DNA of 64,000 nucleotides. Source: Tranzscheliella williamsii. Lineage: Eukaryota > Basidiomycota > Ustilaginomycetes > Ustilaginales > Ustilaginaceae. Numbering within the stretch: the stretch's first letter is position 1; each line of letters starts with the position of its first letter. Both the position numbers and the translations under genes were made by a program. The stretch covers positions 1 to 64,000 of the forward strand of contig JALBYF010000074.1 of NCBI GenBank assembly GCA_023212725.1. Reading direction: 5' to 3'. The notes beneath the pieces are model-generated. The model had not been told where the DNA came from, ran no database searches, and saw only the letters and a list, made by a program, of their open reading frames with translations. This document shows positions 29,789 to 40,557 of this stretch, piece by piece.

Positions 29789-31948
29789 TTAACACGAGGG
29801 GTGGGTGAGCTTGTTTTTCGGGATGCTGTCCTTGGGGAACCTGGTGATGTTGACATTGTTGTACACGTCTTGGTGCCTGGCGATGGTAAAGGGTGGCGAG
29901 CAAAGTGACAAGAGCGTGTGAGAATTGGCATCAGTGTCTAAGTCTCGGGGGCGCAGCGTGGGCGAACAGCCAACTACCTACTTTTCAATGTACTTCTTAG
30001 TGGGGAAGTCAGGAGGGTCGCAAGAGACCCGATCCTCCCTGCCATCTCGTTGATACATGCGCACATAGTCAATTTTCAGAGTTCCTGGGAACTGTATGTC
30101 TTCCCAGTCGGTAGGCTGGAAGTTGTTGGCCATGCCCAGGTTCATGATGATCGACTATAGAGCGCAGGGCAGAAACGACGAGGGCAAAGAGTCAGTGTCT
30201 GGAATCCGTAGACAAAAGACGGGTGAGGCAGCACCGCTACTTACCATAGGTTCGCGTGGAATCAGTCGTCTGCTGACGTCGAGGTCTGGGCTGGCCACCA
30301 ATGCACTTGCTTTCACGGTCCAAGTGGGTTCATCGTCCATATACCATGTGATGTAGGCGTCCATCTCTCCGTCCATACCCTTGCCATCTCCGTTGAGGTC
30401 CGGCTCCCACTCTACGCCAATGTTGACAAAGTCTGCATTGGGAGAGCGTTGGTAAGCTCGGGCGGGGACATCGGAAAGCGACGAAACAGACTCTTGAAGC
30501 TCGTTTCCATGATACGAGTTGGGTCGAGTGGTATCCTCATTGTGGATGATAACGTCGACGCCGGTCTGGTTCTTGTAATAGTAGTCGACATCAAAGGGTG
30601 CTACTTGAAGTGACTGTGAGGTGGTGCCGCCTCGGGTACGATCAATATTGGCCTCCAACATATCGAGTTCGGGTGCACTACGAGCTACGTTGTTATTTGG
30701 GCCGGGATGCTCCTCACCGGGACAAACACACGATGGGAATCGCAGGCCAGGCAGGTAGGAGAGCTTGCCGTTGGTCTGATAACTGAATTCGCCGTGCGCG
30801 TCAATGGCATCTTGCGGACCGGTACCATTGGTCCAGGTCTGGTTTGGAAGGGCGCCGGTGTCGCAGCCAGCATAGGAATAGGGCCAGATGCCTTCGTTGG
30901 CGCCGTTATAGCCTGGACGACCCAGGTTGCCCATCAGCCATAGACCAGGCCAGTAGCCGGCTACAGTGGAACTGCCGGGCAATTGAGCCCTCATCTCCAT
31001 ATAACCACCGGTGAAACATGCCTTATTCCAACTCTGCATCATACCGGATCGGAAATTGAGATTGTGGGTGACCCTTTCCTCGAAGGAGATCTGCAGATGG
31101 CCGTCGGTGGTATTGACGGCTTCTGGAGAGTAGTACTCGTAATCATTGGTTCCCGAATACCAACCGTCGTAGGCCTGCCAAAAAGGGTCATCGCCTGGCC
31201 AGAAAGTGCGGCCTTCGGTGTTGAACTCGTCGCTAAAAACCAGATGCCATTTGGACTGGTCAACGGGGGAAATGCGACTGTAGGCTGACGGGGGTGTCTC
31301 CTGATCCAGCAGTCCACGCTTCATGGAAGAGGGAAAGGGAGTATACTGGTTGGTAGTGGATAAGGAGGCGGAGTTGAGGCCGGATGCCGCCTTCTTCCTC
31401 ATTTCGACAATGACGGGGTATCCGAGGAAGAGCATCAGTAGGGCTCCAGCGATCAGGGCGAGGGTTCCTACGTTGAGGAGGCCACGAGAGGAACCAAGGA
31501 TCTCGGCGGTTTTGGAGTTCCTGTCCTTGGTTCCCTTGGGGCTAGCTTCATGAAGCCAGTCATCGTCTTCGGCTTCCTTGCTGGTGGAGAGAAAGGCAGC
31601 GGAAGGTGGCTGGGAGCGAACACTCTGTGCTGGACTGCTGACACCGCTAAACTGGGATGACTGTGTACTGGACTCGGAGAAGCCGTTGCGATGGGGAGCA
31701 TTGGGGTTGGTGACGCTGCGGGGGTTATAGGATGCGGTGCCACGACCGGGCACTACGATGGCGGCATGCTGGTTGAGTGAGGAAGAGCTAGATTTAGGCA
31801 GAAGGGGCCGCGAGAAGCCGGGTGACTGACTGCCGTCGTTGGATTGAAAATCATAGTTGGCTTGGCGGAGGAACGCATCGCTGTCATTGCCATTGTTGAC
31901 AGGGCGGTAGGAGTTGGAGGACGTGGTATGAGCTGAGTGTGAACTCAT
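29789..31948 (-). CDS. KRE6: Kre6/Skn1 beta-1,6-glucan synthesis protein (GH16-like)
   Basis: Type II membrane protein of the secretory pathway needed in yeast for beta-1,6-glucan. Exons are 31948-30245, 30154-29982 and 29876-29789 (654 aa). The two introns (GTAAGT..TATAG and GTAGGT..CCAG) restore EPM|SIIMNLGMANNF and FPTKKYIEK|HQDVYNN, both typical of the family. A cytoplasmic Ser-rich tail (1-155) precedes one transmembrane helix (about 157-181, GTLALIAGALLMLFLGYPV). The lumenal SKN1/GH16 domain carries APELDMLEANI (about 425), matching the ExDxxE catalytic motif, and GYWPGLWLMGNLGR. The gene diverges from ROT1, which acts with it in yeast. Without the introns the C terminus would be wrong. 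Confidence 0.95.
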
Positions 31949-33547
31949 GCCGACAAGACACTCAAGAGAGGGCAGCTACCGGATAGGATATGGAAAAGAA
32001 GGTAGGAAGAGCTGCAGCGACCGAGCCAAGAGTAACCAGTAACCCGCACCAGAACAGAACTTCGGAGCCGAGACGAGCGGAGGGAGGGGGGACGAGGAAG
32101 GAGGGCTGACTTGTGCTAAAAGAAGAAACGCTCAGGGAGGGATAGGGTAGATGAATGCGACGAAGGGAAGGATAGCACGGCGATGGCTGCGAGGAGGAGA
32201 GGGAGATTGGCGCAGCAGAGCAAGGCTAGCGAAAGAGCGCGCTATACCGAGGCCTCGAATGGAATCGAATCATCTAGCGATGGTATGCCCATTTCAATGC
32301 GGCTACAATGCGGCTACAGTGCGGCTACGCATCGGACAACGGCCAACGGTGCGGGCCATGACGGCGGTTGGATCGGCCAACGAGCCAGCGGACAAAGGCA
32401 AGGCAGAACGGCGGCAAGGAAAGCCAAAGCCTCATGCAGTATGCGTTCGCGGATTCGAGACCGAATTCATCCCACTCACCGTGCTTAGCCCCGCCTTGCC
32501 TCAGTCACAGCCAGAGTCACTGTCATTCATTGATTGTTCGGAGTGGGACCGTGAATTGGAGCGTTAGTGTCACGGGCGAGTAGCGGGTACAAGTCAGTTC
32601 ACTTGTCAGGTACAAGTGCAGGCGTAATGACAGTCACTTTTGCTGTCACGGTGGCCTTAGTCGGAAGCGGAAAATCGTGTTGGCCTCGGTCTTGGCGCAT
32701 GAGGAGACGGCGACTTGTTGACGATTTCCAATCGGTTTTCTGCAGATCAGCTGCGACATTTCCCACTTCTAATCTTACCCTACAACCGATTCGATTAGAA
32801 GAAAGGCTGGATTGTAATGGCAAGTAGAGCGCATTCCCATCTCGGCTGGTTGCGTAGAACCGAGACTCACTGCCTTGGCAAAAGGGAACGACAGCAAGAT
32901 CTAGATGCGCGGCTCGTCGTGGCCACATGCATAGTCGTGCATACTCAAACCCTTCCTGACGCAACACTTATGTCCGGAGGCCATGGCGGTCCCCATCCAC
33001 TTCGAGTGCGGACATCCGCGACACGGCAAAGACAACACTGATAAGCGAACCCTTCAGGGGCTTGTTGCAACGTTATGGTGGCGGTGCAACTTGCTCTTGG
33101 TGTGTAATGTCTGCTTCTTGGCGGGTCTTTGCCGATCGACATTCAGCCTTACATCTCCGAAAATGTCTCGAATTCTGCCTTGGCTTCGGTGTAATCACCA
33201 ATACAATTCTCAAGCCAATAACAGGGGAGTTCCGCTCACCTCGCCGCTCGAATGTGAACCACCTCTTATGGAGATCCCTGGCCAGTCAGGTCTGCCTCGG
33301 ATCCACACTCACTATTGCGCCTCTTCTCCGTTAGTGTACGCTTGGCTGCCAGCGTCCAACTCCTTTCGCACCTTCTCCACCTTCTCTCTTCTCGACTTGC
33401 CCCGAGTGCCAGCTCTTTGCCAACTCTTACTGGTGAACAGCTCAGCCAAGCTTTCTTTGCATCGATTCCGGTTAGCGTTGGCATTGGCGCTCTCAGGTAC
33501 ACGGAACGGAAAGCGTATCCTTACCGCTGTCCAACAGCCACACACAA
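31949..33547. promoter_or_regulatory. Divergent KRE6-ROT1 intergenic region
   Basis: 1.6 kb between two head-to-head cell-wall genes. It contains short repeated AATGCGGCTAC units at about 32297-32330 and GTCAC/GTGAC-rich stretches at 32500-32660. No gene is visible. The last 200 bases before ROT1 are CT-rich. Confidence 0.5.
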
Positions 33548-34508
33548 ATGAAGTTCACTTCTCTGCTGGTCGGCTCCGTGGCCGTACTAGCTACGGTCTG
33601 CATGGCTCAGTCCGAGATCATGTCCCAGCTGTCTGGTACATGGTCGACGGGTAGCGGAGCCGTGCTCACAGGTCCTGTAAGTCCGTCTGCCACACAGTTC
33701 TTTCGCTTGCCAACGGCGCTAACATTTGCCGATGCACTTGGCCTACCAACCTCTATAGGGCTTTTGGGATCCTCGGACGCAGCACTTTACTGTACCCAGA
33801 GCTGCCGGTCGCTCCTACAGCTTCACCCAAGATGGCTTTTGGGAACAAAGCATCTTCCAGTGGTCCAATGACCGTAAGTTGGCAGCGCATGTCTGCATCT
33901 GCTGCCGCTCCGCCTGCTTTGCTTATTGACCGCTCTGTATACCTCCTACAGCCACCCACCCGGACTGTGTTACAGCATTGTTGCTGTGGCAGCACGGCAA
34001 CTATTCGATTTTGACAAATGGCACATTGAGGTTGGACCCATTCTGGGGCGATGGATTCCAATCTCAGTGGCAGGGATGCGATACCGGCACCTCTGCCAGC
34101 AACGACAACACGAGGGCCCCCGTTGCAAGCTACAACCAGTAAGTCCCTTTGTCTCCTCCCGTCCTGTGCTAGGCAAAAGTGACGCGTTCAGGGACGGACA
34201 CTAACTCCAAACCAAATCTGTGCTGGGATCAGGGTCGAACTTTACCAACCGCCAGGGATCGAAGTGGATCTGCACTACGGACAGCCCACCTATAAGCTTA
34301 CTCTCCCTCAGCTGAGTGGTGAGCTTGTGAATCCCCTGTATAAGGTCATGGACCCACCCACTATGTGGCCAACCGACATTCTCCACGTCACTGTAAGTCT
34401 CACGGTCCAAGCTTATGCGCTGGTACCAGTACAAACTGGTTACATTGTGGACACTAACAACCATCTTGACTACTGCACCGGATTTGACAGAGATACGGCT
34501 TGGAGTAA
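33548..34508 (+). CDS. ROT1: Rot1, ER chaperone for cell-wall (beta-1,6-glucan) assembly
   Basis: Five exons assembled from splice signals: 33548-33676, 33759-33873, 33952-34138, 34233-34392, 34491-34508 (202 aa). Four donors are GTAAGT. The product has a signal peptide (MKFTSLLVGSVAVLATVCMA), then the Rot1 pattern: LSGTWSTGSGAVLTGPGFWD, SYSFTQDGFWEQSIFQW, HPDCVTALLLWQHGNYSI, LTNGTLRLDPFWGDGFQSQ and, near the end, NPLYKVMDPPTMWPTDILH. In yeast Rot1 is an essential ER protein required for normal beta-1,6-glucan and glycoprotein folding. The yeast protein ends with a membrane anchor; this model ends after RYGLE without one, so the last exon is uncertain. The neighbour KRE6 supports the assignment. 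Confidence 0.85.
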
Positions 34509-35504
34509 CTCGGAGGTTGCAAGGGCATACCTGCATTATAAGCTTTAGCATATGGACCTTTTATTTAAGCATCTTTAGCATCGTTCTCGTCTGCCTTTGC
34601 GTGTCCGACCGCCAGTGACCCAGAGGCAGCAATACGGGATGGGAAGGAAAGAGAGATATGGCACTACGAGAGAGCCGCAAGGTGCCACCCCATCAAGACG
34701 GAAGCGTCTCTCACGGAAGCCACTGATGACTGTTCAGCTATCTCCCACCTGCCAGCTGGATAGCAAATTGCTTCCATGACTCGCTTGTTGCGAGCACCCT
34801 CATTGGTACTGACGGGAATGCGGTTACCCGCTGCAGTTCCACAAGTCTATGTTGAGCTTATGCCTAGCTACGGAGAGTTCGATGCTGGCGTAGGGGTCGC
34901 AATGGCCATCATCGCGAGTCTGTCATTCCCATTGTATTTGCTCGCTGTCTTTGGCAGATTTATGTGGCCATCAGCACAGAGTGGAGAGGCGGCTGTTTCT
35001 TATAGCTTCAGGCTGTGATTGTCGGAATAGCCAAGATATGTATGTATATCGCCCTCGTCCGTTGTAAGCCAGATGGATATACGCGCAGGGATATGACCAG
35101 GGGTGATTTGACTTATTCACTTTGACTCGCTTTCAGCTGTGCGAATAATAATGTGAATGTATGCACGATATGCACTCTGTGGACCCTAAGTGCACGCCCT
35201 CACTCTCCACAACGCATATCCTCACTCGCGCGTTATCAAAGCTCAGTCGTGCTTCACACCACAGTCAACCACCACCGTCACTCCCGCCCCTCTCATCAAA
35301 GCTCGTCTTGGACCACTGCCATTCGACTCGTTGAGCTACACTTCTCTCTTAACCACAATCCATCTCAACAAGCAGAACTGCAACTGCCTTCTGCTCTCAC
35401 AAAGTCAGCCTCTTTCAGCTTTATCTCTGCATTACCCCGCATATCAGCATACATCGGTCGGGTGCTTTCACTTTTCGATCTGAAGCTGAAGCTGAGGCGG
35501 CAAG
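34509..35504. other. Intergenic downstream of ROT1
   Basis: Contains an open frame (about 34776-35018) whose C-terminal half is one strong membrane segment (GVAMAIIASLSFPLYLLAVF). It may be a missed last exon of ROT1, a separate small gene or chance. The 300 bases before 35505 are CT-rich promoter-like sequence. Confidence 0.4.
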
Positions 35505-38360
35505 ATGGCAGACGCAGAGTCCCAGGACCCCTTTGACGAGATCTCCTCCCTCAGCAACTCGCTCTCGGATTTCGAGCTTGTCGACCCTATTTATGCCACC
35601 TCTTCCGATGGACCCCAAGCCGCTTCCTCCGACATCATCAGCCGCTTCGGTAGCTCAGCTGCATCCTCGCCCTCCCCATCCCACTCGGATGGCTCTGATG
35701 CAGACCTAGCCAGCCTTCCTCCCAGTCCCTTGCTGCATGCGTCCCAGTTCCACTTCCCCGATCCTGTCTCTATCTATGAGCATCATCACCAAACTGCCAC
35801 CCCTCTCTCTACCTCACAAGCCACTGCCCAACCTGCCTACTTTCCGCAAGCCGACCCGCGGCCTAACCCTCCCACCATTCTCGCGGATATGGACACACTC
35901 GGCCAGCCTCCTCGTTCTGAGACCGCCAACACCATCTCCCATTTTTCTCTTCTCTCCCATCTGGTCCCGAACTCGGCGCCGCTCAAGAACCGTTGGACGC
36001 CCGTCCCAAGCGACGATAATCCCGGCTCTGCTGCTCCCGCTAGCAGCCAAGCTTCCACCATTATTGCCGCTCAGACCCCAGGGCTTTCTTATCCCGTTGC
36101 GCCGACACAAACCGGCACTGACCCCGCCTCGCTGCCTCCTCTAACATCAAGCTCGCCGACCCTCCCTCTCCCCGCAGCCGCTGACGTTTACTTTCTTGGA
36201 GGTACGCCTGGGGAGAACGTCCTGCAAAAGCTAGCTCTCGCATCTCAGCACTCTCTAAGTTTCGCCACGGGTCATCGCTTTGACTACGTAGATGGAGACA
36301 TCCACGGCGCCGTACCCACACAGACCTACTGTTCGGGAAGTGGTCGGTCTGACCAGCTAATCACGCTTCGTCAAATGGATTGCACCCTTCCCCATCCACA
36401 CAATCACAGGGGGAAGGCCGAACAGCTGGCCTTATACCTTCACAACACGGCTAGCCACAGGCTGGTGGAGAGCAACGCGATCATCTATTGCTTGCTAGAT
36501 CAGTTTTCCTCTACCAATAGGACACGAATCGCCTATCATCTTTCTCTGCTCCTGCGAGAGGTTCATCGATCCTTCCTCGGCACTCCTTCAGCGCTTGTAC
36601 ACAAGCCCCTACTCCTGCCTATCTGGGCCTCTACAGCTGACGATGCTACCATCTCGACCGACCTCGAGCATCTCGAGCGAGCAGAGCAAGTATGGAAGCA
36701 GATCCTCGCTGATACCTTACACCGCATCAAGTTGTTCAGTTCAGCCACGCATCTTCACGTACAGCTGGCGCCCACTACTCCATCGCAAAACGTTGTCCCA
36801 CTCAGTCACTTCCTCGCGTCTCCATCGTCCTTCTTCCATGGGGAGGCAGCTTGGGCATGCCGTTTCGCTACTCCTGTCGTCTCGCTTCCTCATAAAGCGT
36901 ACAATCTCGACGTTGCCGACCTATCCGAGGCGAGGTCGGACCTCAGCGAGCCCGCATGGCTGGTGCGCACCCGACGATGGCTCTTGAAACCTCCCACCGA
37001 TTTCCTACCGACAGAAGCGCAGCCCAGTATCACCGACAGTCGCTCTGACCTCATCCGCCAGGAGAAGACGTCTCTTTTTTCCGCTCGCGAGAAAGAGCAG
37101 GATGCCATCACTGCCAAGAAAGCCTCCCGTCTTGGTTTCGTTCGTCCGGCCGTGCTGTTGCTCGCTTCCATGGCTTTGCTGCTTGGCTTGCAGTCCGAAA
37201 CCATGGTTAGGTTTGCAACGTCGGGCGCCTCTTCGCTCGCACTACGTTTTGCCCATATTGCCCCTCCTTACAGCCATGCGGAGGCGTATTACCAGCACAC
37301 CTCGTTGACCCCTGAAACTGTCTACCACACAGTGCGACGCAATCGGGCGGCTTGCTCTACCGTTCCGACCGTTAAGGCTGCCACCGGGCTTTCTGTAGTA
37401 ATTCCACCAAAGAAAGAAATCATTCTGATCGAAACGGCTTTGCCAAAGGCGGTCGCCACGCCGGCGAACAGGTATCAGGACGCCAAGCAATCCGTTTTCA
37501 GTCTCTCGGGCTTCAATCACCTCGCTCGCAACTCGGAGCGACGACCGAAAGCACTCGACCGTGAGCGTACGGCCGACAGCGCCACGACCGGCGGCAATCT
37601 TGTTAACGAGGCCTGCAACCCAAATAGGCATGATCGCTATGCAGCCTGGGCTTGTTTGCTCCAACATCACCTCTTACAGGCGGACGAAGTGCTACCGGGT
37701 TTGGGGAGGACGTCGGACCTTATCAATGCTACAACTGCTACATGGGTGTATTGGCTCGGTGAACTGGCAAAGTACGACAAAGAGACGGTACGTCCTGCTC
37801 TGGCGTCGCTGAAGCGACAAGCTGTTGAGGCAGGCCGGATCACAGCGCAATACCACGAGGAGCGGGTGCAGCCAGCGCTGGCCTACGTTTATCAGCAAGC
37901 CGCGGGTGCCTGGCGCGCCGCCAGGTCCAAGGACGAATTGCTTCCCGTCCTTGCTTCAGCCCCAAAGCAAGCGCTCGATGCCGCTGTGACGACGTCGCAG
38001 AGCCTGAGCAAAGCTGCCGAACAGTTCTCGGCCGAGGCTTCGGACACTGTAGCCTACCTGAAAGAGTCGATGAATCTGGACCTCGAGGCTCTCGGCTGGG
38101 ACCAATACGTTGGCTTCACTCTCAAGACGTTCCGCGAGCTGCGGGCGAGCACGTTTGCCGGCGATGGTAGCGGCAAAGCCCACGAGGCCGGCGTCCTGCT
38201 CGAGCGAGGCGCGCAGTACGCCCACCAGAGGGTCCAGGAGCAGTGGAGCAAGCTCCAGCCCGACGCACCTGGGTCGAGCGTCGCCATCGACCCGGCGCCC
38301 AAGTTTGCCCAGCCCCCAGCTGACGCCAAGCCCGCCTTTCCCGCCTCGTTCCTGGTCTAG
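35505..38360 (+). CDS. Single-pass membrane protein with N-terminal Atg8-binding-like motif
   Basis: A 951-residue intronless protein I cannot assign to a family. Near the N terminus, SLSDFELVDP (21-28) has the form of an Atg8-interacting motif (aromatic-x-x-aliphatic, F23-V26) with acidic and Ser context. Residues 30-220 are disordered. A folded-looking domain spans about 225-530 (VYFLGGTPGENVLQKLALA, QLITLRQMDCTLPHPHN, ESNAIIYCLLDQFSS). One transmembrane helix lies at about 548-566 (AVLLLASMALLLGLQ). The C-terminal 380 residues are largely helical, with repeat-like blocks such as RPALASLKRQAVEAG and QPALAYVYQQAAGAW. There is no signal peptide, so the N terminus is probably cytosolic. Confidence 0.78.
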   Translation: MADAESQDPFDEISSLSNSLSDFELVDPIYATSSDGPQAASSDIISRFGSSAASSPSPSHSDGSDADLASLPPSPLLHASQFHFPDPVSIYEHHHQTATPLSTSQATAQPAYFPQADPRPNPPTILADMDTLGQPPRSETANTISHFSLLSHLVPNSAPLKNRWTPVPSDDNPGSAAPASSQASTIIAAQTPGLSYPVAPTQTGTDPASLPPLTSSSPTLPLPAAADVYFLGGTPGENVLQKLALASQHSLSFATGHRFDYVDGDIHGAVPTQTYCSGSGRSDQLITLRQMDCTLPHPHNHRGKAEQLALYLHNTASHRLVESNAIIYCLLDQFSSTNRTRIAYHLSLLLREVHRSFLGTPSALVHKPLLLPIWASTADDATISTDLEHLERAEQVWKQILADTLHRIKLFSSATHLHVQLAPTTPSQNVVPLSHFLASPSSFFHGEAAWACRFATPVVSLPHKAYNLDVADLSEARSDLSEPAWLVRTRRWLLKPPTDFLPTEAQPSITDSRSDLIRQEKTSLFSAREKEQDAITAKKASRLGFVRPAVLLLASMALLLGLQSETMVRFATSGASSLALRFAHIAPPYSHAEAYYQHTSLTPETVYHTVRRNRAACSTVPTVKAATGLSVVIPPKKEIILIETALPKAVATPANRYQDAKQSVFSLSGFNHLARNSERRPKALDRERTADSATTGGNLVNEACNPNRHDRYAAWACLLQHHLLQADEVLPGLGRTSDLINATTATWVYWLGELAKYDKETVRPALASLKRQAVEAGRITAQYHEERVQPALAYVYQQAAGAWRAARSKDELLPVLASAPKQALDAAVTTSQSLSKAAEQFSAEASDTVAYLKESMNLDLEALGWDQYVGFTLKTFRELRASTFAGDGSGKAHEAGVLLERGAQYAHQRVQEQWSKLQPDAPGSSVAIDPAPKFAQPPADAKPAFPASFLV

Positions 38361-38589
38361 TTGTGCGCAGCTACTGTAGTTGGGAAGCCGCGCGCTGGCA
38401 GTTTGCCTACATCCACCCCACAGTCTTGTTCCCCAGCCCTGTTCCACAGCCCTGTTTGCGTCTGTCGCCGCGGTCCCACCCCATGTATCTTGCCGCTTGC
38501 TCGCGTGTGTATACGGATGCTGTCCACCTAGTTTGCTCGCGTGTATAGCCGGATGCTGCCCACCTTTGTTACGGACGCGACGGGGGGGG

Positions 38590-40557
38590 CTAGGCGGCTT
38601 TGCGCGGGGGCCGGCCGCGCAGCTCTGCTTGGTCGGCGGAGGTAGTGTCAGCTGTAGTGTCAGCGGAGGAAGTGTCGGCGGAGGCAGTGTCAGCTGAGGT
38701 AGTGTCGGCGGAGGCGGTGTCGGCATGGGTAGTGTTGGCGGGGAGGTGGTGGTGGGGGTTGGGGTCGGCCTGGTGGAGGCGTGCGGCCTCGTGTTTGCGG
38801 AGCTGGATGTCGGAGGGGGATTCGGGTTCGCGGGCGAGTGCGGTCTGCATGACGGCGGTGGAGTCGGGTGCGGGGTGGTGGGGCTCTGTGTCGGTGTGGT
38901 CGGGGGTAGGTTCGGGGGAGGGGGGGTCGGGTTCTTCGAGGGTGGTTGCTTTTTCGATGGAGGCCTGGTCGAGACGCATGTGGCGGGCGCGGACGGACTG
39001 GACCACGTCGCCCTTGCCGCGCGGCAGGGCGGGCAGCTTGAGCCGCTTGCGTGCGACCATAACCGGCGCGGAGGACTTCTGGATAAGATAGTGCGACGTC
39101 GAGCCGAGTAGGATCCCCTTGAGCGAACCGAGCCCGCGCGAGCCGACGACGACCATGGTGGGCTCGTAGAAGTCAATCAGGTCGAGCAGCATATGGCGCT
39201 GGTTGCGCGCATGGATCGCCTGGCACGAAATGCGCACCTCGAGACGTGTCCTCTCGAGCAAATGCGTCGCCTGCTTGGCCAGCACCGACGCCATCGCCTG
39301 CCGGATCCGCTGGTGCTCCCGCCGCGCAGACACCTCCTCATGCTTGGCATCCAGCGCATCCAGCTTGGCCTCGGTCTCCATCACCGACACTACCAGCATC
39401 TCATCGCCATCGCGCAGCACCGTCCCAATCGTCCACTCGACCGCATACGACGACTCCTCAGACCCATCACTCGCCACCACATACCGCTTCGGCCGCTTGC
39501 TCCCCCGCGCCGCCTTGTCGTAGTCGCCATGGCTCAGCGTAATGGTGCATCGGTTGCGCTCAAACCGCGGCCGCGAAATGGTAAGCGAGAGGCTGTTCGA
39601 GGCTCGCCGCTGGACGTACGCCGACACCTGGTCTTCCGGCAGCACCACGTTCGGCGCAGTGATGTGCTCGTCATCGCGCTCCAGATCTTCATCCTCGTAC
39701 GTCTCAAAGTGGTGATGCGCGTCGTCGGGCTGCGCGCCGTTCCAGTGTTGGTGCGACGTGAGATACTCGGCATTGTAGAGCGTGTTGTCCAGCACGATCG
39801 GATCAATGTCGTCTTCGTCGTCATCGTCGTCATCGTCGTCGTGCTCGTCATCGTCAGTCTTGTCGCCGTCTTGGCCCTCCGATCGGCCGTCGTCGGCTCG
39901 CCGGTCGGCCTGCGTAGGTGGAGGCTTGTGGTCTGGGTCATGGTCGTCGGAAAGGTGGGAAGCGACGGACTCGATGTCGGCATCCGCGTCGTGAGGGTCG
40001 TCTGCGGGGGATGCGTGCGTCGGTAGGCTACTGGAGGTTGCCGAGGCAGGCAGGAGGGTGGCGACGGACGAGGCAAGGGCCGAGGGCGGGGAGCGAGGCG
40101 GCTGGGCCTCGGCATCGTCCTCGTGGTAGTGGAAGGCGCTGTTGCGGGGCGTGATGCCGGACGCGGAGCTGACGACCGACTCGTTGTCGCTGTCGTTCTT
40201 GTCGCGCTCGCTGCGGCTGGCAGGTTCCGACTCGGACTCGTCCTCTTGGTTCGGCTTGGAGGAGCGCCGATGAGATCCAAAGCGGAACGGGGAGATGCTG
40301 CGACCGGCTTTGCGAAAGCCGCTCAACCTGCTGCCCTTTTTGGACTGCTGGCGGTCCACCTTGCGCCGGCTGGCTGCGGACGAGGAGGAGCCGTCGTCGA
40401 TGCGAAGGGGCCCTATCGAAAAGGGATTGTGAGCCGAGTGGTGAGGCGACCCCACCGAGACCATGGAGGCAAAGGCGGACGAGAGGGTAGCGGCGAGGGG
40501 CTCCCTCTCCTTGTCCTTGTCCACAGAGGAGGTGGAGGAAGAGGAGGGGCGCACCAT
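38590..40557 (-). CDS. Universal stress protein (UspA) domain protein, large fungal form
   Basis: A 655-residue intronless protein with one USP domain at about 355-505: KRYVVASDGSEESSYAVEWT (start strand), and the nucleotide-binding signature VVVGSRGLGSLKGILLGSTS with SSAPVMVARK after it (G-2x-G-9x-G-S/T pattern, ATP-binding type). The N-terminal 350 residues are disordered and strongly acidic, with a run of about 12 Asp in DDDDDDDEDDID. The C terminus holds tandem ADTTSADTASADTSS-type units, encoded by an imperfect 15-nt repeat (about 38640-38740). Fungal USP proteins are linked to stress and cell-integrity responses; the function here is inferred from the domain only. It diverges from the phosphoribosyltransferase gene. 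Confidence 0.88.
   Translation of the reverse strand: MVRPSSSSTSSVDKDKEREPLAATLSSAFASMVSVGSPHHSAHNPFSIGPLRIDDGSSSSAASRRKVDRQQSKKGSRLSGFRKAGRSISPFRFGSHRRSSKPNQEDESESEPASRSERDKNDSDNESVVSSASGITPRNSAFHYHEDDAEAQPPRSPPSALASSVATLLPASATSSSLPTHASPADDPHDADADIESVASHLSDDHDPDHKPPPTQADRRADDGRSEGQDGDKTDDDEHDDDDDDDDEDDIDPIVLDNTLYNAEYLTSHQHWNGAQPDDAHHHFETYEDEDLERDDEHITAPNVVLPEDQVSAYVQRRASNSLSLTISRPRFERNRCTITLSHGDYDKAARGSKRPKRYVVASDGSEESSYAVEWTIGTVLRDGDEMLVVSVMETEAKLDALDAKHEEVSARREHQRIRQAMASVLAKQATHLLERTRLEVRISCQAIHARNQRHMLLDLIDFYEPTMVVVGSRGLGSLKGILLGSTSHYLIQKSSAPVMVARKRLKLPALPRGKGDVVQSVRARHMRLDQASIEKATTLEEPDPPSPEPTPDHTDTEPHHPAPDSTAVMQTALAREPESPSDIQLRKHEAARLHQADPNPHHHLPANTTHADTASADTTSADTASADTSSADTTADTTSADQAELRGRPPRKAA

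Noticed and set aside
15444..34508. A cell-wall gene cluster (chitin synthase, KRE6, ROT1)
   Set aside because: Only KRE6 and ROT1 are adjacent; the chitin synthase lies about 12 kb away across unrelated genes, so a cluster is not supported.
37956..39176. 406-codon minus-strand frame spanning the ends of two genes
   Set aside because: It overlaps the 3' ends of two well-supported genes and is Pro/Thr low complexity.
39193..40280. Long frames on both strands overlapping the USP gene
   Set aside because: They are shadows of the acidic GAC/GAT-rich and Ser-rich coding sequence; the USP domain fixes the real frame.
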